From NCBI GenBank assembly GCA_905250125.1, contig CAJNOL010001022.1:21541-85540 (forward strand): 64,000 bases of DNA, written 5' to 3'. The stretch is from Rotaria sordida. Its lineage: Eukaryota; Rotifera; Eurotatoria; Philodinida; Philodinidae. The notes beneath the pieces are model-generated. The model ran no database searches. It was not told the origin of the DNA and saw only the letters and a program-made list of their open reading frames with translations. A program made the position numbers and the translations under genes. Of the stretch, positions 22,640-34,980 are shown in pieces (within the stretch, counting starts at the first letter, position 1; each line of letters begins with the position of its first letter).

Positions 22640-23140
22640 TTTCTAGGTATGAATGATCGACAATATAAAGCAGTCGAACGAGATAATTTTACATGTAATT
22701 GTATAAAAACTGGTTATCAAGGGACATTTTGTCGTATAAATTTCTATATTTTTTTATTATTAATTAATAGAATTATATATATTACGAACAAGATTGTCAT
22801 GATACAAATGATTCATGTCAAAATGGTAGATCATCTATAGATAATCAATGTTTATATAATTTATTAACAAACGGTGATTTTTGTGAAATAATCATAGATA
22901 GAAATTGAGTAAATAGTCAAATACAAAAAAGAAAATAGTTCTTTAAAAATTTGGTTAATTATTGATTTATATATTGTTAGTATTATAATTATTGCTAGTT
23001 TAATATATAGTCATAAAAAATGATTTATATTACAAGAACGACGAACAAATTCAATTAATACTGAACTTAATTATAAATCTAATGGAAAATAAAATAATGA
23101 AAATGAATTTATTAGTGTAACATTAAGTCAAACTTCATAA
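22640..23140 (+). pseudogene. Decayed EGF-domain single-pass membrane protein
   Basis: In order the relic shows an EGF-like half (DNFTCNCIKTGYQGTFC, the CxC-x8-C end of an EGF domain), a Cys-rich linker (YYEQDCHDTNDSCQNG and QCLYNLLTNGDFCE), a transmembrane helix (IWLIIDLYIVSIIIIASLIY) and a cytosolic tail (QERRTNSINTELNYKSNGK) ending in a serine/threonine-rich stretch at TAA 23138-23140. Several in-frame stops (for example near 22905, 23020 and 23090) and frame changes interrupt it. This was probably the C-terminal end of a large extracellular-repeat receptor. Its ectodomain is not upstream; a Cys-rich relic lies in the opposite orientation to the right. Confidence 0.55.
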
Positions 23141-23299
23141 AATACAAGATATATATATTCAAAAATAATTATTTATTAATAAGAAAAAAATTTAAAAACA
23201 TAAATCAAAAAATAAGTTTATTCTAGATTATAATAAAAAAAAACAAAATCAAATTAATTCGTTGAATTTAAATAATTTGCAATTTGATTATAAATGAAT

Positions 23300-24690
23300 T
23301 GTATTGATATAGATGATGATTGAATTTAAGCATAGTTTAAACATTGATCTTAATTTATAACAAGATTTATAATAGTTATTGATACTTTTATATCTATTGT
23401 AAATTGTTCAGTTGACATTTGATAACGAACATCACAAGTTTCAGAACGTTGTCAATAAAAATATGATATCATATAAATAATATTTAACCTTTACCACAAT
23501 TAAATGTAATAAGAATAGAATCATATTGATATTTTTTTTTCTAATATTTCTAAATGAATTAATACACATACTGCACTTTTATTAACAATTTTAATTGAAT
23601 GTGAACTACCTTCTAATCACTATTGAGATTAGGCATGTTTTGATGTAAATAGAAAATTATTAACTAATGGATGATTAAGTTCAACTACTTGTATATCATC
23701 TGCTGTTGATTATTCATTATATTTAACAAAAATCAGAAAATACCACTTGAAGAGCATTTTCTACTACTCAATCAATTATAACAATATGACGATCAATGTC
23801 TACTTGTCGTCATATCTATTTTGGCTGCTTCTATAGAAAACGTTGATGTATAATTTATATAAACTGTTTGATTATTATGAAATGAATAAGTTAATATATG
23901 ATTTTAATTAAAAGTTATATATTTGATATTTAAACTATCGAATACATGATTATATGTATCTGATACAATTATAATTGCTTCAATAGACATATTTTGAATA
24001 GCTTTTTGATTATGAGAAGGCGAATTAGTTGATACATTAAATAATTGAATTGATAAAGTTGATATTGAATGAAAATAATGAATACAATGATTTGAATCAA
24101 ATTAATGACGACATTCATTACTATATTTACAAGTTTGTTGAGCAAATTCTGTTTAATTTGTATTATTTTATTATCTCTAATTTTACATTTAAATAGACAA
24201 AATATATAAATTTATGTAATTCATAATAATTTTTGTTTTGCTTATTATGAATTTTTTGATAGAATTTTTTAAAAAATGTTCTATTGATCGAACTATACAT
24301 TGAATTTTATATTTATATGGTATAAGAAAATCAGATAGACCTTCATGTCTATAAATACGATAATGTTCTAGATTTGTTTAATTTATTACATTTTTTACTA
24401 TATTTACATGCAATTGTCTTATGTACAATATGTGTAAATTGATTTGCATGTTCATTATTTCGATCTCAATCATGATAAAGTTCTGACCAACGATAAACAT
24501 ATGAATATTTTTCATTATATTCTGCTGGGTTTTCATATTGCAAAGGACAATTATGACCATATTTATAAGAATTTAATTGTTTAAAATTGGTTAAAGTATT
24601 TATATTAAATCTATAAAGTATGCAGTTAAATGTATTACATCTATCATATCAATAGGCCTTGAACTATGAAATAGCATAGAATTTATGTCT
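23300..24690 (-). pseudogene. Decayed Cys-rich (LDLa-type) receptor region
   Basis: Reading leftward on the minus strand, coding-like blocks interrupted by many stops appear: RCNTFNCILYRFNINTLTNF, YKYGHNCPLQYENPAEYNEK, YSYVYRWSELYHD, HIVHKTIACKYSKKCNKLNK, then FAQQTCKYSNECRH, HSISTLSIQLFNVSTNSPS and AIQNMSIEAIIIVSDTYNHV. Regular Cys pairs and the C-PLQYENPAxYNEKYSYVYRW style recall a bdelloid family of very large LDL-receptor-class-A/EGF proteins. The density of stops means it has been dead for some time. Family assignment is by resemblance and moderately uncertain. Confidence 0.5.
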
Positions 24691-26509
24691 TTTGTAATAT
24701 TCTTCAGTATTGTCAAATTAATATAAAATAGTTCCATCACTTTCACTTCTTTTTTGTGTGTTATGAACTGTTTTCTTTTGAAATATGATTTAAAAGGAGT
24801 GTTGAAGTATAGGAATAAAAATTTAGACTTCTCTTTCTCCACTCCACGGAAGTTGACAACCGCTAGTCAGAGACTATTACAGATATCTTAGCAACACTTC
24901 TTCTTCCTTCTCCATATCACAGACTAGAGAACTCAATCGATTGAGATTTTAATAAAATATAAAATTTTCAAAAGCTATTGCGTTTTTCAACTCAATTTTC
25001 TTTTTTTTTTTGGAAATCTCATGTAATTCTTTCATTAGCTAAAATAGTTCTGCAATGAAGAATAAAAGATAATATTGTCATCGCCCTAAAAAACTTTCTT
25101 TATATTCAACAAAATATTTTTGTTTAGCTCTCCTAGTTTATCACTTATTACAACATCATAATCAATTACTTTTTCTAATTCTAATTCTATTCCTAACTGA
25201 ACCTTCTTAATCATCAATATCTGTTAACACTTTTTGCAAGTACTAGTATTAGTTCATCATCATCATATACAAAGTAGTATACATCTGTATGGATCGAATT
25301 TGTTTTGAAATAAGTGTCATCGACATATGTTGTTATTAAAAATGAAAAAACAAACATAACTTTATCAAAAACATTTTACCGAACATTTGCTTATACATCA
25401 ATTATTTTACTCAAAATATGTTTGCTCATTCATATGTTAATAATTTATTCAATACAATTAGATGAATGATCTGTGGATAGGCCATATATTCCAAGAGAAA
25501 AAAAAATCACGAATCGATTTTCTTCATTTCGATCCGGTCCATTGAGACCTTTGTCACAGACTATGACAGATGTTGTTGATCTAAGAGCACAGATTAGCAT
25601 TCCTTCGTAATATAAGAACTGTTTCCTTATTGTACTGAATATGTTGCATCCTTGAAAATTATATTGAAAATAAATATTTTATATGACGAAAATTCAAAAG
25701 AAAAAAATAACAACTGACATTAACAATAATTTCTACCATGTAAACTATGACTCAAGAAGAAGATGAAAAAATTTTTTAAGACTATTAAATCGGTTTATGT
25801 GATAATCAAAAGTAGTCACGTTCCGTGTCAATAAAATCATAATGACAATAAGAGAATGTTGAAATATTTTTCCATTAAAAAAATAGACTTTCCATAATTG
25901 CTATTTATAATTAGGTAATTTTACTAAAAAATATTTGTTCAGGATTAACTTTTCTTTTATAAGCGATAAAAATAGAATACTACAATTTTCATCAGATCAA
26001 TCGCCATACAAAAAGTACAAATTAAAAGTTTTTAGAGATATTAGAAATGTCAGAAATTTTAAAGCTTTCGTGGGTGTGCAATGTGAGTGTGACTGTTCCT
26101 ACGTATACAGATGTGGACATGGAGAACACTAAACACTCATATTGAGACCCACATCCTCATACCCTTCTCTATGTTGTCTCTAATATGAATTATCCAACAA
26201 TAACAATAATCAAGTAAACAAGTGTAGATATAGTATTAATAGAAGACAAGAAAATATTTAAGAAAGCGAGTAAATAGAAATAATCGAATTTGATCTAAGT
26301 AATATACCCGTAACAGATCAGAAGATTGAACTGATATGAAAAAATAAAAGTATAAGAATTTAGATTAGATTTGCAGAAAATACACATTATATCAATTTAG
26401 AATGATTTATTTGTTAAAGATTATCAAAAAAAAAAAAAAGAAATAGATATAAAAAGATGAAAACACAAATCCTCTTTCAATTGCTTGATCATCTATAGGA
26501 ATAATCAAT
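24691..26509. other. No supportable gene
   Basis: AT-rich sequence with many stops in all frames. A plus-strand open frame at 25935-26132 ending in a Cys-rich peptide has no recognisable domain and is not called. Confidence 0.5.
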
Positions 26510-27240
26510 TCAGCAATTGCCTTGTTGACGAACATTTTCTTGATATTGACCTTGATAATTACCTGGAGGAAAGTATTGAGCAACAATATAGACAGACTGA
26601 CCTCCATTAGTATAAGCAACACCTACACCAAGTCTTTTTGTATTTCTCCATACAAGTTGTGTAAAATGACCTGTAGACATTGAGAAGCCTCCATTATTGA
26701 AATTGTAATCTTTAATTTCCTGATACCAAGCAATGGGTGCATTATATCCTACAATGTTAGAATAAACTTATATAATAAATATAATTGATGATTTCAAGAT
26801 AACTTACCATTAATTTGCATACCACTTGCCCAGTATAAATTTTCACCGATACCTGGAGTTCCACTATGCTGAAATTGATTTGTGTCAGCAAGTTTTTGAG
26901 CAAATCTTTGAGCCGACCTATTAAGTTCATCATCAAGTGTAAGAGGTTGAGCACAATAATAAGAACGATAGAAATTATGTGCATATAACATTTCATTTTG
27001 AAATTGACGTTGTTGTGAGGTGAAATCTTCGCGTTTGTTCAAGTGTCGAGGAAAATCTCCATTATCTCGACGAAACATATCGATTGATTGTAACAATTCA
27101 TTCACGAGAGAATCATTATGATGAACTTTTGTATTCAACTTCAAATCATTTTCGTGATCAACTTGTTTCAATGGTATACCATTAGTAAACATAAATGTTA
27201 AGAAAATGATGAAGAATCCAATAAAGATATGTTTGTGCAT
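26510..27240 (-). CDS. Secreted CAP-domain protein (SCP/GAPR-1-like)
   Basis: Two exons on the minus strand, 27240-26808 and 26748-26510, are joined by a 59-nt GT-AG intron in phase 1, giving 223 residues. Residues 1-21 form a signal peptide (hydrophobic IFIGFFIIFLTFMF core), so the product should be secreted. After a hydrophilic spacer the CAP domain starts near residue 78 and carries the expected residues: AHNFYR (His88), GIGEN (Glu133), AWYQEIKDYNF (Glu155), the CAP signature GHFTQLVWRNT (His172) and the AQYFPPGN motif near 201-208. The spacing GHFTQLVW to PPGN and the short C terminus resemble the GAPR-1 subgroup rather than venom-type CRISPs, as there is no Cys-rich tail. CAP proteins bind lipids/sterols or act extracellularly; the exact role here is unknown. 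The gene looks intact. Confidence 0.92.
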
Positions 27241-30200
27241 GATTGTTTATCGTTGATTGAGTTATGTATATAATATTTCTTACTCAACGTTATCTGTTTA
27301 TTTGATTGAATAATGTTAATTTAAAATAAATCTACAGCAATGCAACGATAATATTTATATATAGTCGAACACCATGGTTGAGGAATAATCCAGATATATT
27401 AACAACAATATATCATATCAATAATGTATAGATACTAATTTTCCTATCTGATAAATGGTCTCTCAATAATGTAATTCACATTTTTTCCCTTTTGTTAAGT
27501 TGTAAACAATAATGACGTTTGGTTGACTTATTAATGAATATGCATGACACTTTTCGATTTTCCCTTTCAAATGTGACTAATCGATGAAATACATCTATCT
27601 TACCTTGTTACTATTCTGTTCTTTATGCGAATGATTCATATTTCAATTGTTGGATTTTTTTAAAAAAAAATACCCACCATCATTTTGTAAAATAACTTGT
27701 GATTGTTTATAGTTATCCAGCTCGAGTTTTCGTCATTGAAGAGAGCAAATATGGAACCATTGAATTATATAGAATTCATAAGAATTGAAGAAGATTTTTA
27801 TGATTGTTTTCGAATCAATATATTTTTCTTCATCTATTTTCATGATTTTTTTTTTGATAGTAATTCGATCGCAAATTATACGAAATTATTGTCCCAAAAG
27901 CTTTATATTTCTGATAAAATGTCAAGATTTTTCTATAGTTTAATTAAACTAATACTTGTAAGAGATATTTTTTTGAAATTGCGAAAAGTTTCTTGAAAAT
28001 AAAAGACTTTTATAGCTACAATTCTGTATAATTTGAACTTAGATTTCTATAAAAACTCATGTAAATAGACAATGAAATATATATTCGATTGAAAACAATC
28101 CTCAAAAATCTTCTTTAAATCTGATGAGTTCTATATAGTTTGATGGTTCTATGTTTGCTCTTTTCAATAATGAAAACTCGAGTGCGATAGCTATAAACGG
28201 TCGAGAATTAACTCTCATATTACCATCAATGACATATTAATCTGTTTTCTATGCGGGTCCGTATTCTCTAAAAAAAAAGACGTCTCCTAGAAAACTCGAA
28301 TTGGTTTAGAAACTCATTCGAAAATCTTTAGAGATTCGCAAGAGGGTTTCCGAACACATGCAGCATTTCTGAAAATATCTTCTTGATTTTCGAGAGCTCG
28401 AAAACTCTCAGGTTTCATAAAATACCGATTTCGACATCCTTAACGTATTTTTGAATATCGTTTTTTTTATATCAGAAATTCAATCGTATTTTCGGATATC
28501 ATTAGAGTATTATAGAAAACTAATATTGCAACGAAAGATGAATTGATATTTGGATGAATATGCAAGGATACCTTTGTGATTTTCGAAGAACATGAGTATG
28601 AAAAAAAGTACACTAGAAGACTGAAATCGGTGTCCAATTTCGCTTTGACATTGTGAAAATTTCTGGAAATTCTAAAAATCTTCACAATATTTTACATATG
28701 CACCATATTTGATGTCTAAAAACGTCTTCGATGTACATTTCAGATTTTCGAATTTTCGATTTCGATCTTTGACTTCGCTCAGTTTTAGACATTTTTAGTT
28801 CACTAGAAACTGATCTCATAGTTAATTTAAGTTGTTTGATTTCGCATAAATTTTCTAATTGACATTTTTTTCCAAGCTGAAGTCATATCATACTTTCGTA
28901 ATAGTCTTATATTATCTTTTTATTCTTGAATATATGAAGGAAAATATGTATGATGTAAACAGTTTACAAACGAATAATTGTTATTAGAGTAAAATTTATG
29001 TATTTTCTTTCTTGGTTTCATTAAATTTCAATACAATAAAGATTAGATATAATAATTATGAGTTTTAACTATAAGTTATAGCAAAAACTTCAACAAAACG
29101 TCTGCTTTCAGATTATCATTATAACTAAGTTTACTTCTAAAGAATAACAAGACAAAAGATTATCAAATCAGATAAATAACTTCATCTTGAGCGAAGATGT
29201 TGATAGATTATCGTCATTCATATAGAATCTAAGCAATATGTTTGCATACAGTTCTGAAAAGAGTGAAGAATTCTCTTTCTAGAATTGTCTTTGTCTTCTC
29301 AATTTTTCATTATTTTTCTTGTGGAATCGAATGAAAATGAAAGATTAAATTCTCAACAAGAATGTGCCTCTCCTTTAATTATTTTTCTATCAAAAAAAAA
29401 CCTTCAAATCTTTTTCATCTACTTCGTTTTCTATACATTTTTCATTCGCAACAACGGTTCTTTCTTACATATAACTTCAAAATATCATGGCATTCAAGTC
29501 ATAAATTTTCTATTTCTCCAAAACTTTTAATTCTCTCAATGAATATTCTGTCTATCCGTTTTTTTCCCATAAACCACTGATCATATAAGTGAGGAAAACC
29601 ATTTGAAAACATTCTTTTCCATTCAGAATTGTCCATCATCATCCATTCATATTATATCAGTAGAATATAGAAGCTGAAGCAAAGACGACAATAATAAAGT
29701 TTCTAATCACAACTCTTCTTCGGAGTGCAGAGATAGACACTTCGAGTTAGATATATTACCTTGCAAAAACAAAATTTCTTACGCTTCAGCTAAATTCAAC
29801 CAAACATTGATGTCATCAGACATATTTCTCGTATCATCAATAAAAATTCCAAATATCAAATGGCAAAACTAATACTACCTTTAAGTTTCTTCTTGGACTC
29901 ATTATCGAATGAATAAGTTCTCATCTTCAGTTCGATATTTTACAATTATTATTTTGTTTCTTGATATTAAGCTTATCAGTATCATGAGTATGTTTCAAGA
30001 TGTTGATAAACTTTGATGTATTAAATGCATTGATATCTCTAGAGTTGTTTCAGGTTTGAAGGAGTATTCAGTGAGGTATAGGTTCAGGGAGGACTAGTAA
30101 TACCGTTTCCGTGGTATTACATAAAGATCCATAGAAATGAAATCTCGAAAACCCTTTTAGGGTTTCTTAGGGCACTTTTTTATATTGCTTGTAATAGACT

Positions 30201-30287
30201 ATAAAATTATCTATCACTCTCTTAACTATTAGCCTGATCGAGCACTATCGAACAATTCAGCAATGAATTCGAGATCAACTGAATGAG
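27241..30287. other. No supportable gene
   Basis: Three kilobases of AT-rich sequence without a convincing exon. Open frames at 27703-27996, 28467-28685 and 29285-29580 are Phe/Ile/Lys-rich by composition alone. A TATATATATATA tract is at about 30405-30416. Confidence 0.5.
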
Positions 30288-31410
30288 CTGAATTTGTTCG
30301 ACTCAGCTATTACATGCACTGATCATTTTGAATTGAAAACTACAAAAATATCTACTTGTGTCTATATTTTTCTTACATTTCTGTCTCCATGGTCTTTATT
30401 GTTATATATATATACAATGCGGTCTTATCAAACTCAAACTTTTACTATTCAAAACTCATCTTGAATAATCTTTGAATATTTGTACAACAATATATCAAAG
30501 TATAATTCAATTTCCATCTAGTCATATTGATATTCTATACAAGTTATTTACTTTATTGTCTTTTCAATTTCATTCATTGTGCTCGAGCTTATTTATATTC
30601 AACGCGTGGATGATTATTTCTACGATGATTGCGAATTTTCATATTCTGGACTTTCGAGTATTTGGTCAAATATTTTTCAACACTCTGACCACTTTATGTT
30701 CTCATTCACAAACGACTATAAATCATAGTTGGTACGTTTTTAGTCAAAATTCATTTGTTATCGATCTAGTATTGTCCGAATTGGAATTCAAAACTTGCAG
30801 AGAAATTATAATCGAACGATTTAAAAAGAATACAATGGCCAAATTCACACGTATTCTATCACTCATTGAAGCACACATAAAAACTATCTATACTACAGAA
30901 TATAAAGACATTTTATTGGACAGTACTTAGTCTGCAAATACTACTACTATGTCAATTGATTTTAGCTGGATGCTATCAAAATCGACTACATGTTCTTGCG
31001 GAATCGAAGATGAATGTCAAGATGATATAGATTTTTATAATTATATAAATAATACGGTCTATAATTCATACTTTTTAAAATTTACTCTTCAAAATGTTTT
31101 TGTGAGCTGCTTCATCATTTCATTCGTTTATCAATCTACATTCGAATACTTTTTCAATCAAACATATTTGGATCTTGTACAAGTCGAAATTCAATCGAGT
31201 AAATCCATTCATATAAATCTATTCTCTAGAAAAATAGTTAATATAACGCATACTACAAGCAATGTATACTCGAACACGGCACATATATATATATTTACGT
31301 CGTGCAATAATCCATTACAAATAGTCACACCAATTGTTGGTTTGTTCAATAGATTCTAAGTCGCGCTGAAAATCATTACACCTTTCATCATTTCGCAGAT
31401 ATGGAATTGA
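30288..31410 (+). pseudogene. Dead copy of the two-span Cys-rich module
   Basis: Reading through stops, the segment reproduces one full module in order: LNLFDS (from 30288), a TM1-like CVYIFLTFLSPWSLLLYIYT, a degenerate HSLCSS (module: HQVCSS), FFNTLTTLCSHSQTTINHSW (module 3: LLSTLCTISQTTIQNAIEQF), TCSCGIEDEC (module: CSCGTQSDC), STFEYFFNQTYLDL (module: STLECLYNQTCINL) and a broken TM2 with IVGLFNRF, a stop at 31357-31359, then VALKIITPF. Stops also occur near 30455 and at 30928-30930. The CPC motif and the final YCSY block are lost. It lies 12 kb from the intact three-module gene in the same orientation. Confidence 0.75.
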
Positions 31411-31942
31411 ATCTATTGAAGGATCGAAATAAACAATGTAACAGACAAGTCGTGTTGTGTCTAATAGTAATTAATCTGACTTTCATGTTTTTGTATGATA
31501 GTCATCATTTTTCCTTGATTATGTTTCAATTCTAGGAAGCATATATGTCAGAGATAAATAATCAATTATTAGTTAGTTAACAGTTAGTAACATACGAAAT
31601 CTGCACCGACTCCAATAACCGTTGTCAAAAATGTAATGTAAATGGTGTTCGTCAATCATTTTCGTAAAACGACTACTATAAATCAATGACTGAGAATAAG
31701 ATCTTTTTCATAATCTAACATCAAAAACAAAAAGAAGATTCCTCTCTGATATGGCTGTACAAATATTCGTCTGAAATTTTATGGCTTACTGGCACCAAAA
31801 AACTTCAATCTTCATGAGTATATTAGCAATGCTCTCATATATTATTATGAATTGATACCTTCTGTCTGACATTGCCAGTAAGATCGATATCCAAAGTAAA
31901 ATGGCTTGTGTTAGATTCTCAGGCTTTCAGAAATCCTAAACT
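31411..31942. other. No supportable gene
   Basis: Nothing recognised between the dead module and repeat A copy 2. Confidence 0.5.
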
Positions 31943-32895
31943 ACAAGTAACACTCATCGAAATTCGATTCGCTTGACCCTAGACTGAGGTAATGGTCTAG
32001 AACCGAAAATTTACTTTTATCCGTCTGTCTCTCTATAATACACTAATCACATGGTAACTCTGATCCAATGACCACCGATAAAGCCTGAAGGACCACGAAT
32101 ATACTCTGAATGAGCAAAAACTGGCATAAAATGACCACAAATATTGTACATGTGGTCACCTGTATGGTCCATATGACAATAGACATGCCCCACACAATCG
32201 TATCTGTAGTCTTTTGAACTTTGTGTGCCTTTATTCGAACCATATTTGTGTAACATCACTGGTTAATTATGTCATGTTTGTAATCGTTTAGAGTATCTTT
32301 TTGATCATTCAGATCATATTTTGCTTGCCTATGACTTAGATACCACTGTTGTCACCTAGACTCATCGTCACTTTCACCGAGTTTATGACCATTGATTATG
32401 ATTTCTTCACTCGTACCATCTGTATGGTCAGTGACCATAGAGATAGTATGAGTGATCAAAATATGATCTAAATGACCACAAAAATGATTCAAGTCAGCAA
32501 GACGATGGTCCCAATGACCATGTCTGCTGTCATTTGTAAGATCTTTGTGGTAACTTGTAACATGTCTGTGGCTACTTGTACTACCTTTGTGCTTCTCTAT
32601 ACCATACATGTGATCACTTTTACCATTTCTGTGGTCATTTATACCATGTCTATAGTCATTTGTACTATCGGCATGGTCTCCTGTACCGTCGACATGGTCA
32701 TTTGTACTATCTTTGTGATCACTTGTACCACGTGTTACAGACGGACAGACAGACACAGGGGAATTTCGATTTCTAGACCCTATCCTTTCAGTCTAGGGAA
32801 TATGCGAGTAAAGATAAAAGACTTTCTTAAGAAAACAAGATGGTAGAAGCCGAAAATAGAAGAAAATCAGATGTGTAACGTTGTGGCTAACCTTG
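31943..32895. mobile_element. TIR repeat A with minisatellite core, copy 2 (0.95 kb)
   Basis: The segment is nearly identical to 20606-21836 at both ends and through the unique portion, including the imperfect TIRs (left from CCCTAGACTGA at 31977; right ending GTCTAGGG at about 32799). It is shorter because the 21-bp array holds only about nine units. The same shared boundaries appear (ACAAGTAACACTCATCG on the left, GGCTAACCTTG on the right), after which the two loci diverge completely. This marks the ends of the mobile unit. No transposase is present. Confidence 0.8.
32530..32735. repeat. 21-bp minisatellite, short array
   Basis: About nine to ten units of the same 21-base consensus as at 21187-21675. 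The minus strand is open through the array here, whereas copy 1 has a TGA in the corresponding frame. Confidence 0.8.
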
Positions 32896-34980
32896 AAAAA
32901 TCATATATGAACAGTATTAAGATTTGACCTTAAGATCATGCAAAAGTCGAACAGTATGATTGTATGAGAAAAAGTAGCTTTAAGATTGGCATGTAAAATT
33001 GTGCAAGCTTTTATAATAGGATTGATTGGCCTAGGTTCTTCATAAAACATCAAGTTGAAGATAAGGTGTTTCTGAAGTAGATTACAATTGAAATTAAACT
33101 AATAAAGTTGTATTAGAAGAATAAAATGAAAGAGTTAAGATTTAGATTATAATCTAATATAGAGTGACATCTGTCTAAGGGTTGGATATATCCATACCTA
33201 TTGCTTTATTGTTGACACATCAATTCCCTGTTTCTCATTCTTCATATTTTCCTCGAATGACAAATTGAGGAAAATACTAAACTAAAAATAATTTTTTTTA
33301 TTTATTTTATTAAATATCATGAAAATATATTATTTTTGACAATAATTGGTTCTCCATCGTACTTATATTTTATTGTTGAAACATGATCCGCCATTATCGA
33401 TTATCGGTACTTATTTAAATCATCATAAAAATCTTTTCTTTGAGTCATAATATTCAAACTTTCATATTTCGTAGATATTATTCATCAATGGTTACAAAAA
33501 TGAATATACTCAATAGACTAGATTATAATATCTGCTGTTATTATTATTAAAAACCAATCAATACTATTGCTATGATTAGTAAGTCTAACAAAAAAAAATA
33601 GTTTTTTAACTTCAATTTTTTTTTTCGAACAATACTTTTTAGCAAAAAGAATATAAAACTTTGATGGATAAGGAGAAAAAAAAATCTTGAAAATCTGATA
33701 ATTTATTTAAATATTATGATAACCTTGTTTGATTTTATTACGCTAAAAATCCGAGAAAATATTTCCTCTAGCATAAATAATATGCACAGATGATTAAACA
33801 TATTCCTATCATACATCCAACAAGAAACGAGATTAAAAATAAAAAGCCCAACTTTTAAAACTATTTATTTGTAGAGTACTTGACAACTAGATCAAGTGTC
33901 TATATTACGAATGATACACATGTCCTTTTTGAATGACATTTACAAATAACCTTTTCATAAGATAAAAATTTTCAGATGAAACTTTAACCATTTTTCGTAT
34001 AGAGATGCAAAAATATAAAACTACTTATATATAAAAAACAAAATGCACAAGTTGATATTATGATCATATTTCATCTATTCAGAACCAAAATCTGAAAGTT
34101 TTTTTTTTTCTTTCGTTCTACAACAAACATCTCACTAATATATATATATATATAATATAAAACGAAATAATATTTCATCTACTTGAAATAGCAATAGATG
34201 CTTGACTGAAAATATGTGCCATTTATTTAATATGCAATACATCATAAAAATCGTTTTTTTTTTCACATAATTGTTTTATTAATTTTTCTTCATAATAAAA
34301 TAAAATGATTATTTTTGCGACGTGCTCTACATAATAATTAAAGATCTCAGTCTAAGAATCAATTCTATCTAGAAGAAGACATTTCATTATCTTTTAAAAT
34401 TTAAAAATTTTGATTTTGTTAATACAACTTAAGATATGTTGCTCTCTTCTTATGATATATCATCGATGATTAACAATAAGAATCTTTTCGAGAATTATAT
34501 ATTGTTATCGAGGTTATTAAAATACATTCATTGATATGTGAATTTAATCGATAAGAATTTACAACCTAACGTTGTGATCTATCGAATGAATAAAGAAATG
34601 TTTTTTAATGCTTTATATTCTCATAATCTTTTCTTTGATAACAACTATTGCTTGTCTCTATTATAAAAATTCTATTTACTTATATGGTTTTTTTCCTTTA
34701 AGGGATACTAGATGACTTAAAACATATATATATATATATAGGTTTTTTTTTATTATTATTATTTCGACATGATTGATTACAAATAAAGTGAAGAAAAAAG
34801 ACAACACCGGGATATAGGAACGAATAAACTCCTGCTGTTTTTTGTATAAATATAATTAGTTGTTTGTTTGTTTGTTCTCAGTGTCATATTTTGAAACAGA
34901 AAAAAAACAAGAGAAATCTAAATGATTCAGATCTTTAGTTTCATTTGATCAATTTCAGATGAAATGAAAATATATAACGA
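32896..34980. other. No supportable gene; upstream region of the transporter gene
   Basis: AT-rich with homopolymers and TA tracts (about 34138-34154 and 34726-34740). A GTTT tetranucleotide run (34861-34874) and an AAAT run (35007-35022, within intron 1) flank the start of the transporter gene. No exon recognised. Confidence 0.5.
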
